This document shows positions 13,701 to 25,400 of a stretch of 64,000 nt of DNA, one piece after another. The stretch is from Larimichthys crocea (taxonomy: Eukaryota > Chordata > Actinopteri > Sciaenidae): positions 16,428,871 to 16,492,870 of the forward strand of contig NC_040028.1 in assembly GCF_000972845.2 (NCBI RefSeq), given 5' to 3'. How positions within the stretch are numbered: position 1 is the first letter of the stretch; each line of letters opens with the position of its first letter. The position numbers and the translations under genes were made by a program. The notes beneath the pieces are model-generated. The model did not search any database. It was not told where the DNA came from and worked only from the letters and a program-made list of their open reading frames with translations.

Positions 13701-15552
13701 GGCCCGAGCGGAAAACAGATCCGCCCTGGCAATGTTTAAGTAAGAGGGTCAGTGGAGTTGCCAGACATATGGAGAGCATTTGGACATGTTCAGACTCTAC
13801 ATCGACCACAACAGAGCCAGACAGAGTGTTGTACATCTTGTTTTGGTAACATCTCCATTTTCATAAAATCTTAAATAAGCCACAATTGTCCACAAAATTC
13901 TGGATCTATTTTACTAAAAGACACATTTATCCCATTATTCATCTGTTATTTTCACAATTTTTTTCACGGATGACTGAAATTCATTATGACTCCATTTTTT
14001 CTTGTCATTCAACCTGTGGTTCAACTAAAAAAAAAAAAAAGCATGTCACCTCTCTTTCTGCAAACACAAATCCAAAGTGGAATTTCTGTCTTTTTTGGGT
14101 CAGTATTAATTGTTCAGTAAAGATTTATTCACTTAACGAGGACTCCGAGGTAAACCAATTAACCGAGGTCGCGTTCAAATGTGGGTGAACTCCGTGTCAC
14201 ACTTCTTGGTCTCTAAATCTTGACTGGAGTTCAACTGCTGTGAACAATACTCGCTGCTCTCTGATGAATCCACCATAAAACCGCCGTGCCAATTTTGGTG
14301 TAAAGACAAAAGTCATAAATACACCACCAGACAACCGGCAACAATTATCTGTAGTCCCAACGCGCCGTTTCTCCCCTTATTAACAGAGGTTGTAAGTTCA
14401 GAGTCAGTAAAGGTGATTATATTAAAAGCCAGGACAAACAGAAAACAGTTATGTGTGCTCTCTGTGCACTCAAAAGGCAGCATGTTATTCTAGTGAAGTC
14501 ATTATGATCTTATCACACTCAGGAGATAGAGCATGAGATGTTACTGAAAGCACAGGGCAGACTCAGGAAGGCAAAGATAGACAGTGGAGGAGCTGGGAGA
14601 CTTAGATCATTAATGTGATCTGATGCATAGTTGAGCGAGCTGTTCCCCTCTGGTGGTCTCACCATCGACCAACTCAGAGTTGAAGAGAGTGAACGTTGTT
14701 GGATTGGCTTTAATCTTCCCCTCAGACAATACGAGGCAGGCGGTATGCTGCAGTGTTTTCCATTTTGCCACAAGAGAATTGTGTCAGGTTCTGCAAGTGC
14801 ACAAGCGCCAGATACGTCAGCGGGCGCATTGACAGGCAGCTTGTTCAAATAAAGAACTGACAAAGCTCGTAGAACCGAGCGGCTCGACTCTGAGACAAAG
14901 TATTTACAGAAAACACATGCACATGACAACAGAAAAACAAAAACAAAGTGATTCCCTCTGTGGTTCTCAGAAAACTGTCTGTCCGTGGTGCTGAAAGGAT
15001 ATATTCAATCGTTGAAAAAAAAAGGGTTGTGCATACTTCTTTCCACTCCAGAGTTAATTACAAACGGTTACGGAGGGTTTAAAAATGCGAGCAAATAGAA
15101 AACATAGCTCTTGGACAGATCTTGCCTACGCAAAAAAGTCAGAGTGTTCAGCAACATGCGTGGAGCTGATCTTTGACAAATAGCGTCATATGGGCTGGTT
15201 GATTCAGACACGAGAGTGTGAAACCAGATGATGAGTGATACTCGTTGCAAGAGAAACACTGTGCGTAATCAAAAATCCAACGTGTCTCAATTGTACTTTG
15301 GCGCGAAAAGACATGCTGCTTTTCTTGACAAAGGAGCAGAAGAATTTCATCCCTAATGACTGATAAGTACTTTAAAAAAAACACACAGAACAAGAGGCTA
15401 CGGCCAGGTTTGCAGCTCCAACATTGGTAACTCAGTGCTTGAGTTAAATGGTAAGTGTCAACGTGCCTACAAAGACAGCATGCAGGTGTTTTCTCCCTTT
15501 TCACCTCTTAGTTTAGCCACATTTGAGCCTGTGGGAATAGTTTTGGTAGGAA
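7703..15552. other. Gene-free stretch
   Basis: About 7.8 kb with no exon I can defend. Low-complexity spots include a T- and CT-rich run near 10,500-10,530, a poly-T near 12,370 and G-rich runs near 12,590 and 13,000. A moderately GC-rich repeat-free block at 13,020-13,250 is open on both strands, but neither translation resembles a known protein; it may be a regulatory element. A perfect 34-bp palindrome lies at 9,986. Confidence 0.5.
9986..10019. repeat. Perfect 34-bp palindrome
   Basis: Two 17-base arms, gtttatccagtatattt and its exact reverse complement, meet with no spacer. The palindrome stops at both outer ends, where the next bases do not pair. It could extrude as a cruciform or mark a recent foldback event. 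No flanking transposon is evident. Confidence 0.95.
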
Positions 15553-15554
15553 TG

Positions 15555-15608
15555 GATTAGGATAGGATAGGATAGGTATACTTTATTGATCCCTAAAAGG
15601 GAAATTCG
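15555..15608 (+). repeat. (GGATA)n run joined to a fish repeat tail
   Basis: Four or so GGATA units lead into tatactttattgatccctaa and then aagggaaattc. The actttattgatccc phrase followed by gggaaattc is a widespread repeat end in teleosts, commonly next to short tandem repeats. The parent element class is not certain. Confidence 0.6.
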
Positions 15609-18600
15609 GTTTAGGGCGCCACCATTTGCTCACGCCAAACCATGTTTTAAGAGAAAGAAAAAAGTGCAGTTACAGGCAAAGACAATCACAAACACATACG
15701 ACATTATACAGTGATTGGTTTACATGAGGTGTCTTTTTGTTGGATCACATTTTATGAGAGAGATGGGGTCGCGGTACAGATAGGCGAAAGAAGAGAAACA
15801 TGTGACACCACAGGGCAGTATGACGTAGAGGGCAGAGAATTACAATACGTGGATGTCAGCCTTGCCAAATTGATATGATGTCAGTAAGTAGTTAAAATTC
15901 CATAATTATAGCAAAGAGATGTATTTGAAACGTAGTGAATCCAACTCACCATCTAGGTTTGACACCTGGCTGAGGGAGCTGGTAGGAAACTCTCCCTATT
16001 GAATACCTGACAACTTACAGAAATTCTAGTGGTTTATGGAGACCCATCCTGGAGTACTTGAAACTGTAGTTGCCCTCTTCTTAGAGTATCTAATCTTATT
16101 TGGTGCATTTCAGTGGACAATCAACTCTGACACTATGTTAAGTCTGTTTGTCTGTTATGTTTGTGCCCAAAGTTACATGTTATTTATTATTTATTTATTC
16201 ACTTATTTTAATGATTAATGTTATTGTTTCTGTCATTATTATTATTATCATATTTAAACTTCCTTACTAATTTTTCATTGTTGTTGTTTTAGTGGTTTGC
16301 GTGTTTCTGTTGTTTCACTTTAAAATGTTAAGAAATCTCACACTAAAAATATTTCTGGGGGAAGAAATAAAAATTCCATCAAAAGTGTGAGAACTTAGTC
16401 ACCAAAAACTCCTAAATGTCATCCTTCTGGTGACACGAGAGGACAAGTCTTGAAAGAGGATCTCTAAAGTCATTATAATCTGTGGGGATCATGTATGAAT
16501 GGCAATCAATCCGATAGCTGTTGAGATATTTCCATCTGGATCAACACTGACAACGACAACATACATTACACTGCTACAGTCAAGCTGTTTTTTAATGTTT
16601 GCTCCTTTTATGTTGTATTGTTGTTCTCGTTTCACATCAATACACAAATTAGACCAGATTCCTTGTCCGCCACAAATATGAAAACGTCTCCCGAAGCGAA
16701 TGCCCCAAGAGACAACCATAATGAATACATGTAAAAGCTCCAAGATTTTTCCCTGGCCATGCAGAGAAACATTTACTTATGACATAACAATTGATGTTTC
16801 GTAGGAAATTATTGCCAGGACATTGGTGACAGAGAAAGCATGCAGGCGGCAAATATATGTGACTGAATGCCGCGCTCGCCCGAGGCCGAGCAGATGTCTG
16901 AGACTTTAGTAATTAGGCTTAAGCTGTCCTAATGTTATGGGAATCACTGCACCGCAAACATTGTTACACCTTCGTTCAGCCCGGAGGCCTCATAAACCAG
17001 TGTTTATGTTGCGGTCACCATATTGAACATGGCAACAGTGTTGTGTTTGATAGACCCCCAAACAGCAAGAACCAGAACATCCTCTAATTCGTTCCTTATA
17101 GTGGGCGTCATCACAACATGATAGGCTGCGTGAATCTCAATATGACTGCCAGGTTATTTTTGACTACTGAGATCATTTTGGCAACAACTTCAATCTTGGA
17201 CCATCACCTATTTTATCTGTCCCATTTGTAGCTTTATAAGGTAAGTAGCAAGTAATAAGTGTTTCCACTTGTGTTGGTTGCTGCCATGGGTTATAATCTT
17301 TGCCTTGGGCACACTCGAGTTTTACATGATGACCAAAAATAAAATAATAATAATAATAAGAGCATGAGGTTGGTTGGAACTGATGTACAGTAATAAAAAC
17401 ATCCTCACCCAAGAGAGAAGCCGTGTTTAATAAGTTAATAATAACAATTGACAAAACAATGCTCTACTATCACTTCTCATACAAGCAGGGTCCACAGACA
17501 AATCAGGCTTAATAGAGGTATTTTATAGAGATAGGAAAAGGGATATTATATCATTATAATGTCTCAACCACACTTAACAATTTATCCACATAATTATGGG
17601 TGGGCGCCCAGGTTGCACTGTCACAGAAGTAAAGTATGGCCCCGAAAAAGCGCCAAGAACTTTTATTGAGCTGATATTAATTGATTTGTCCTGACCTACC
17701 CAGACCTGGCCCTCCCGGGCTCAGCTCCTCAGTGGAGTAGTGCCAGGTCTGTCCTAATCTGCATAAAATAAATGAGAAGCTATGGGGCTAGTCTCTTAAA
17801 GCCAGGGTATGGTTCGATTTCACGTCAGCCCTCCAGGAGGCATTTAAAAAACCCAGCATGCCTAATAAAACTGGTATAAAAGGGCAGTTCTGGAGGGTGG
17901 CCCATTCTTCTTTCTTTCTTCTTTTCTTTTTTTCTTTCCTTCTTTGGCGTTTGCAACAAGGCAAAAAAATGGACCTAACCATCTTGGAGAGAAAAGTTGT
18001 ACATTGGGGCGGTATCTGAAGGAACATTACACTCCAGTGTATAGTAACTATGTGACTGTGGAAAAAGACAGTACTCTTGCTTTAAAAAAGGGCTCCGCTG
18101 GCGTTGCAGAGGCCTGGCATGCCAATCGTCATTTTTTTTCCAAAGTGAACAAAGAAAAAAAAAAAACTTCTTTGGTATAACATCAAATCCAAGAAGAAAA
18201 GGGACCACTTGTAGAAAAAATATGGTTGGCATGAAGAAAACTATTGTTCCAGTGGAAGGACTCTGGCCAGGATGTGACGGCCATGCTGCCAATAAGCACA
18301 TCAACAGCGTCTCAGTGGAACCCCATTGTGGGGACCCTCGTCTGAGAGAGGCCCAGCCCCGATCCCACAAATAATTCAGTACTCTAACTATCCCCTTGGA
18401 TTTGTTTGCGACCACAGAAATACGGATAGTTTCATTCTCTGCTTGTGCCCTGAAACCCACAGGTCAGGTGGTAGCAGATCACAGACTTCTCTGTGACTCA
18501 GAGGGTAAAACTAATCATGCATGACTTTCTGCACATGGCCCAACGGTACCTTCAGCAATCTTACACCAAGCTGGTCATCCAAGCCAAAGTGGGTAACCTG

Positions 18601-19169
18601 CTTTTCATGGCACTGACCTCAACCGAAACACTTCAGGTGGTTGACAGCTGCTTTATTATTAACGGTTTCTCACTAAATTATATCAATCAAGTTATGAAGG
18701 TCACTTTAACATCCAATATGGATGTAAACAGGCCCCATCATTATGTTCTTCTAAACCGCACCGACGATTCCTCTGAACTTGTTTCTGAATGGCATCTTTG
18801 ACTTGGGCAAGAATCTCCACACATTTAGATTTACATAAGCTCCGTGCCCTGACTCAAAAGCAAATATCACACATTGCATGTCTTAGATTTCTGGATAAAT
18901 TGCTGCAATGAATCCTTGAAACCACATTTGGACCATCACATATTTCAGCTGTGGATTTGTTAAGCTTGCCCTCTAAAAAAAAAAAACAACAAAAACAAAA
19001 CAACAGTCATGACTTAGAGGTAAGAGCAATAAACACTGCCCCCTACTGAGCCAAAGGAGGCTCTTACATTTACTTAGCAGTATCACAGACGCTTCTCACG
19101 TAAGTTTTCCTCTGAACTGAATTGTAGGTTCAATGTAGATTGTGCTCTGCTAGCGGGTCAACACACACC
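15609..19169. other. Gene-free stretch up to the receptor array
   Basis: No gene is recognised. A minus-strand open frame at 17,975-18,460 and a plus-strand frame at 18,493-18,801 look like nothing I know and lack splice-site or family support. The block 17,690-17,900 is repeat-free and contains tataaaag at about 17,876, followed by a pyrimidine tract at 17,905-17,945. It could be a regulatory element or an unannotated promoter, but nothing coding follows. Confidence 0.45.
16478..16575 (+). repeat. Dispersed teleost repeat fragment
   Basis: The words atgaatggcaatcaatcc and gttgagatatttccatctgg, in this order, match a repeat I know from many fish genomes, often seen as caatccaatagttgttgaga. 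The class is unknown to me and the copy looks old and truncated. Confidence 0.55.
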
Positions 19170-19436
19170 ATATCGTTATTGTGACTTATTTTCCTCTGTA
19201 TTACATTGCAAGTGTATTGCCATTTCAGTTCACAATTCCTCCCCTGATGAAATGGCTCCTCTGTAAATAAATTACCTGAGTTTACTGGCTCCATCACGCA
19301 GCTTCCGAAGGAAAGACCTGCTCCTAATACTATTCTGGTCTATTGAATATTACTCCTCAAAAACAGCCTAGATTGATGTTTTTTATTAGAACAAAAATAG
19401 AAGAAAACTTAAACTGCTCACGCTTAGTGTGTTGCC

Positions 19437-19442
19437 TTTATT
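19437..19442 (-). terminator. Poly(A) signal AATAAA, unit A
   Basis: The minus strand reads AATAAA here, in a context (ttaataaaggcaaca) that recurs at the same place in unit B. It lies about 1.4 kb beyond the terminal coding exon. Confidence 0.5.
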
Positions 19443-22400
19443 AAACATTCATGAACGGCAAACAAGAAGAAAGTTACTAACAAACACAAACGTTGTGAAA
19501 TTGACAAAGTAACTAAATATGGCCAAATGTTACAGGAGCTAATATTTTCAATGCAATCAACTAACAGAAAGAGCTTGCTAAAAGTGCACAAAACAGTACA
19601 AGTACAAAAAAGTACCTGAAAGAACAAATATCTGAACAACGTTACATCTGTCAACCAACGGGGTACAACGTTTTAATTGTTAACACCACTGATTCCAAAA
19701 GGTTGCACTGTAATAAAGGAAATAACAAGGAGAATCCAATGATTGATGCCTTTTTCACTGATATCAAACTAAATTAAACAAAATATGAATAAACGATATT
19801 ATAATGTCAAATGATGAAACAAACTACTGTTGCTTACAAACTTTAATTAAACTCTGGACTTCATGCTGCACACAATCCAAACAGGTTGGGACAGGAGCAA
19901 CCAAAACACTGGGAAAGATGTTAAAAAAACAAAACAAACACTAGTTTGAAAACATTCAAACAGGTAACTGGAACTACATCATGACTGTGTATGAAGGTGG
20001 CATCCTCGAAGCTCACAAACAAGGATGGGGGCAAGGGTTCACTTACTGTGAGAACTTTGTGCAAGTAGTTTCAAAAAAACAATGTTAAGACAACCATTTC
20101 TAAATGCACAAATGCAAGAAATGTATGGCTTTCACCATCTACAACCCATAATATCATTAAGAATTCCGAGAGATCGTCTCGAGTGTCCCACGTTTTTGAA
20201 TCAGGTTTGTATATTCTGGACATAAATACGTATATAACATCGACAGATATTTTAAGTACCTTTTATCAACAGGGATATATACTGACATTTAATATTTTAA
20301 CTCTTGAATAAAGCATTTTGCTTCAATACTTTCCTAGCACCATAAAGTCTACTCATGACTAAGGTAAAATATGAGGATATTAGATTTTTGTTGTTCTGGG
20401 GTTTCATATGTAAACTCAAAGTTCACCAGCATGAAAATCATCAGCGCTGCTTATGCTGTTCATTTGTTTAAACTAATCAAATATATGACGTCTTGTTGCT
20501 TGATTTGTAACACATTGTTGATTGTTTAGCGTTTGATGAAGTGAGATACATAACATGTAGAGTAATGATGCCCCACTCATTACATGAATATATAAAATAA
20601 TTAATATTATATTACAAAATTCAAGTATTAACAAAGCTAAGCAGTTAAAAGAGACAAACATTATGAAGCAAGGTCTAAACAAGCATGAATTTTTATGTGG
20701 TTTGTAACTGCCTATCCTTTCTGCTCTGTTGTGTTTATAAAATTAAAAACTTGATTTACTGTCTCGCTTCTATCTTCAACATTTTTTTCTTTGCATTTAT
20801 GATGCAATGAAACTTATCTTTCTTTTGTATTTTATCCTCACTTAGGCTCTCACTTTTTTCTTTTGGGCCACACTGGCAGTTTTCATCTCATCCTCACTCA
20901 GAACTCATCTGAGTCCTGCGTGGTCTTCACTTTTTCTCTGCTTCGAGTTTTGTGTGGAGTTTCTGGAGACTCTTGCCAAAGTATTGGTGTGCTCGTTGTC
21001 TGGTTTTTGTTTGGTAGGGCTGTGAGGCTTCTGCTGGGAAGTGTTCTGAACGACAAAGTGCCCTTAGCAGGAAAGAACACTATCGAAGGAAAATTTGCTT
21101 CCCCATCCTGCCTGCCTCCTTCTTTAACTCTGAAAATAAGAAAAGAGAAAAGATAAAGGAAGAGACTGCATTAAAATAAGCATACAATCAATAAGATTAG
21201 CTCCTCCCGTGGAAACAGTGGGTTTTTCATTAATTAATTAATTAAATGGCAACTGGCTGCTGTACCTTTTGTATTCGTGTGTCACCATATTTCAAGGTAA
21301 CTTCAGTGTTTCATCCCAGTGGCACTGACACAACCCTTAAACGGGGTGCCTCCTGGTTAGCAGAGAATAATTTTATATTCAATTCATTCACACAAAAACC
21401 ATGACTGCACCCCAAAATACTTTAGTACTAATGCTAACAATGAGCAAGCCAATTTCATTCGTATGATCGAACAACTTTCTATTGCCAAAAACCAGTCAAA
21501 GGCAACTCAAAATTTGAAAACAAAAAGTGCGGGATTGATTCGTGGTGGAAACCACAGGATAGAAGATGTAGGAAAAGAGAATTTTTAATAAAAAAACATT
21601 GAAACTTTTGTTAGAAAGGTAAATCAGAAGCATTTAATATATCTAAAGAAACTTTGAATGTGACCAAAAACAAGCGAGCCTAATATAGCAGTCAGTCAGT
21701 ATATTGAACCTTCTGCTACTATTATGGGTGTGGAACAGAATAAGATAATAAAACTTTTTAAATAATACTATTACATTCTTGTATGGTTCTATTGTGATAG
21801 CAAGTAAAAAATAATCACATATAAAAGAAATTCAACTTACAAACTGGTACTAAAATACATAATTATGTTGTTTTGTGTTCTAATCCAAAGGTTGATGATT
21901 CAAAACAAACAAACAAGTCTTTGAAGATGTACTGAAGGTTTGTCGCTATACTATATTTGAATACGATGATAAAGGGTTAATTAATTAAGTAATTAATATC
22001 ATCCTCAGAAAAAAGGTAGGAGTTAAAAATAAATGCTTCCTACCGTGCTATGATGGTTTCACTGGAATTATAATTGTATATTTTAATGTAGTTTAGAACA
22101 CTGCCATGCCCGGTAGTAATCTTAATTTCATCATTGTGACACTGTGTATCACAAAATACCCCCAAATCCTAAAAATAAAAACAAAGCCCTAAAAGGTAAG
22201 CGAAGGTAAAAGAAAAAATCGAAATACTAGTGGCTCTTTTATTGTTATTTGTCTTTTTTTAACAGCAGGACCTGTCAGAGAGAAAATGTCACAATGCATA
22301 ACTTTGATTGAATTTAGAAAACTGTGTTTGCCTTTTAACACACTATACTTTTGGCACACACAGGAAAAATGGTTAAGATTAACCTGCGATGAGCTTTAAA

Positions 22401-25400
22401 CAGGTACATAAATCGATCCCACATCAGAGCCGTAATATCAGCATTTACCTATTTTCCCTGTCTGCTGCTGAGCTGTGGCTGCTCGTCAGTGGAGTGCATT
22501 AGTTCCTCCAGCCTGAGCTGTCGTCTGATCTGAACCCTGAACCAGATTGGAAATTACAAAACAACATGGACCACAGAATATCCATCGTTATCCATCATCA
22601 ATACAAAATAGAAACAGAGATTTAACAGAGACGCCTTCAGTCTGAGGGTCACACCATGGACCTCTTTCTTAGCAAGTTCTTCTATGCTTGCAGCTCATAC
22701 CTGACTCAGGACAGTGTAGTTTCCAAACCTGGCTCTTCAGGAGCAGCGGGAGGGAGTCGGCCAATCTCATCAGCTGGATCCTCTTTCTTAGCTGGTTCGG
22801 AGACATGCACTACGTGGAGGGACAGGAGGAGCCTTGCCTTTGTTCATTTTTGAAATTAAAGAAATTAAATAAAAAGAAAAAAACGCTTTAAGAAGATAAA
22901 ACCACACAGACAGTCTTAGAAAAGGTGAGTCAAAGAGTGGCGCTGTAATGTTTATAACAATTACTACTGAAACAATACTGGATGATAATGAATAGTTGAT
23001 AGGACAGCTTTTTATTTTTTTATTTTTTTACTATTACATTAAGTTTAATATATTTTATTATTATTTTATTATTATTATTATTATTATATTATTATTATTA
23101 AGTATATTCATATATTTTTATAAACCAAAAATGCGTGAGGTTGTTGCTCAAACAAAAAACAAGTCTTTGAAGTGTCAACCTTAGTTTTGGAACGTTTCAC
23201 TATATTTAACATATGATGAATAAAATTCATCAAAGAAAAGATAATCACACAGATTAATCAATCACTATAGGTGTCATGAAAAGAAGCATCAGGTTTAGCC
23301 GTTAGCTGACAACTCATTTTCTTAATGAACAATAATGTACCTTACCTTTTTTCCCCAACTCTTTATCCTTTCTTTAACCCGAACTGGAAGAGTGACAGTG
23401 ACAACCAGCAGATTCATTTAGGTTCTTTATGCTGTATAAGTACGTGACATCATCCTCAGAAAAAAAGGTAGGAATCTAACAAATAATACTTTTCACAAAC
23501 TCACCATGGATATGCTTCATCAACATTTTGGCTATTTCCATCACCCAGAGCAGTCGTTCCATCTAAACGAAACAGGTTTAATTGATAAATTAAAAAAATT
23601 AGTAAAAGACAGAGCAGACAGACGTAAACACTCAGCAGCCATTACCTGTTGTGAGGTGGTTGACTTGAGACGGGAAGGAAGAAGATGCTCTTTTTCTTTC
23701 AACCTGAGCAGTCGTGTTATGATTGTCTGAAACTCTGCAACAGATTGAAATACAAAACATTAGGTAACTCACTCAGTGATGTAAATTACAATGGTTCATG
23801 TTCAGTCCATCATCCATACTGCAGTTTAATTTGTGAAAACTAAGTTATGAACAAAGGAACAAGTTAATCAGTTCAGCTCTTTGAATCAGTTCTAACTCTG
23901 CAACACTCCCTGTAGACAATGAACAGTCAACACAAGACAATATAAATGCTTCACCTTTCACCTGCGCTTCAATATCTGGTTATGATATAAGCTAGGTGTG
24001 TAATAGAAATAACACTTTTAAATAATAATTATACATGTATTGTATTGTTCATATTATGATAGCAGTATTATGACTAGACCAATATAAAATAGAAACAGAG
24101 ATTTAACAGTGGACGCTTCAATGTTCAGTCCATCATCTATTTCATTTGTCCTCTCAGAGTCTGAGGGGTCACACCATGGGACCTCTTTCTTAGCAAGTTC
24201 TTCTTATGCTGCAGCTTCATACAACTACATTAGAGTTTGTTAGAATCATTTATTTGGTGTTTTTCATTGTTTATAAATGCCAAATAGGGGACTATAATAA
24301 ATCTCTGTGTTATTCTTTCTAGTCAGTTTATTTCTCTACTTCCCTGACTCAGACAGTGTAGTTTCCAAACCTGATTCTGCAGGAACAGTGGAGGAGGACT
24401 CAGACATTGTGTCCTCCTCTGAGTCAGCCGACTCATCCGCTTGGTCTGGTTCGTTTGCCTTCTCCGAGGACTGGGGTCACTCTGTGGGTTCCTCTTTCTT
24501 TGCTGGTTCTGGATTCACTACATGAAGGGACACAGAGGATCCTGCCTTTGTTCATTTTCCCACCTGAAACACAGAAAAAAGAAATTAAATAAAAGAAAAA
24601 AAAAACGCTTAGAGGAATAAACATATAAACTGCATCCAGGAGACAAGATGATTGATTACATGGAGATTGTTGAGGAGTTCCAGTTTTCTCATGCTCGTCT
24701 TTGTTGTTTTCTAAACCTGAATACAGAAAAAAGACTGTTAGACTTTTGTTCCAACTGCTTCAGGCACTTTACGTAGCTGTACATTGTGAGGGAATTTCCT
24801 ATCTCAGCATGCCACATATGGGGGTTACACGGGTCAAGCATACGTATGTCTTGAGGTCATTGTGGGGAGCATTTAATCTTAGGTTATGAGAGACAATGAC
24901 TTCTCTCCTTGAGGCACCGAACAGATTTATTTCTGTTTTGAGGAAAGAAGGTGCCATCTGATCATTTCTATGGTACCCAAGGTTAGGGACATTACTGTTG
25001 ATCCCCAAAATACATCAGGCCAAGGACTGTATCAAAATGGACCACAGAAATCCATCGTTATCCATCATCAACACAAAATAGAAACAGAGATTTAACAGTG
25101 GACGCTTCAATGTTCAGTCCATCATCTGTTTCATTTGTCCTCTCAGAGTCTGAGGGGTCACACCATGGGACCTCTTTCTTAGAAGTTCTTCTTATGCTGC
25201 TGCTTCATACAACTACATTAGGTTGTTAAAATAATTTATACTGTTTATAAATGCCAAATAAGGGGACTTTAATTAAATCTCAGTCTTATTCCTTCTGGTC
25301 AGTTTATTTTTCTACTTCCCTGACTCAGACAGTTAGTTTCCAAACCTGGCTCTTCAGGACAGCGGAGGAGGATTCAGACATTCTCCTCTCTAAATCAGCC

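Noticed and set aside
17975..18460. Minus-strand 161-codon open frame
   Set aside because: Longest frame in the left part, but phenylalanine runs come from a T/A homopolymer, no domain is visible and the overlapping plus strand is also partly open.
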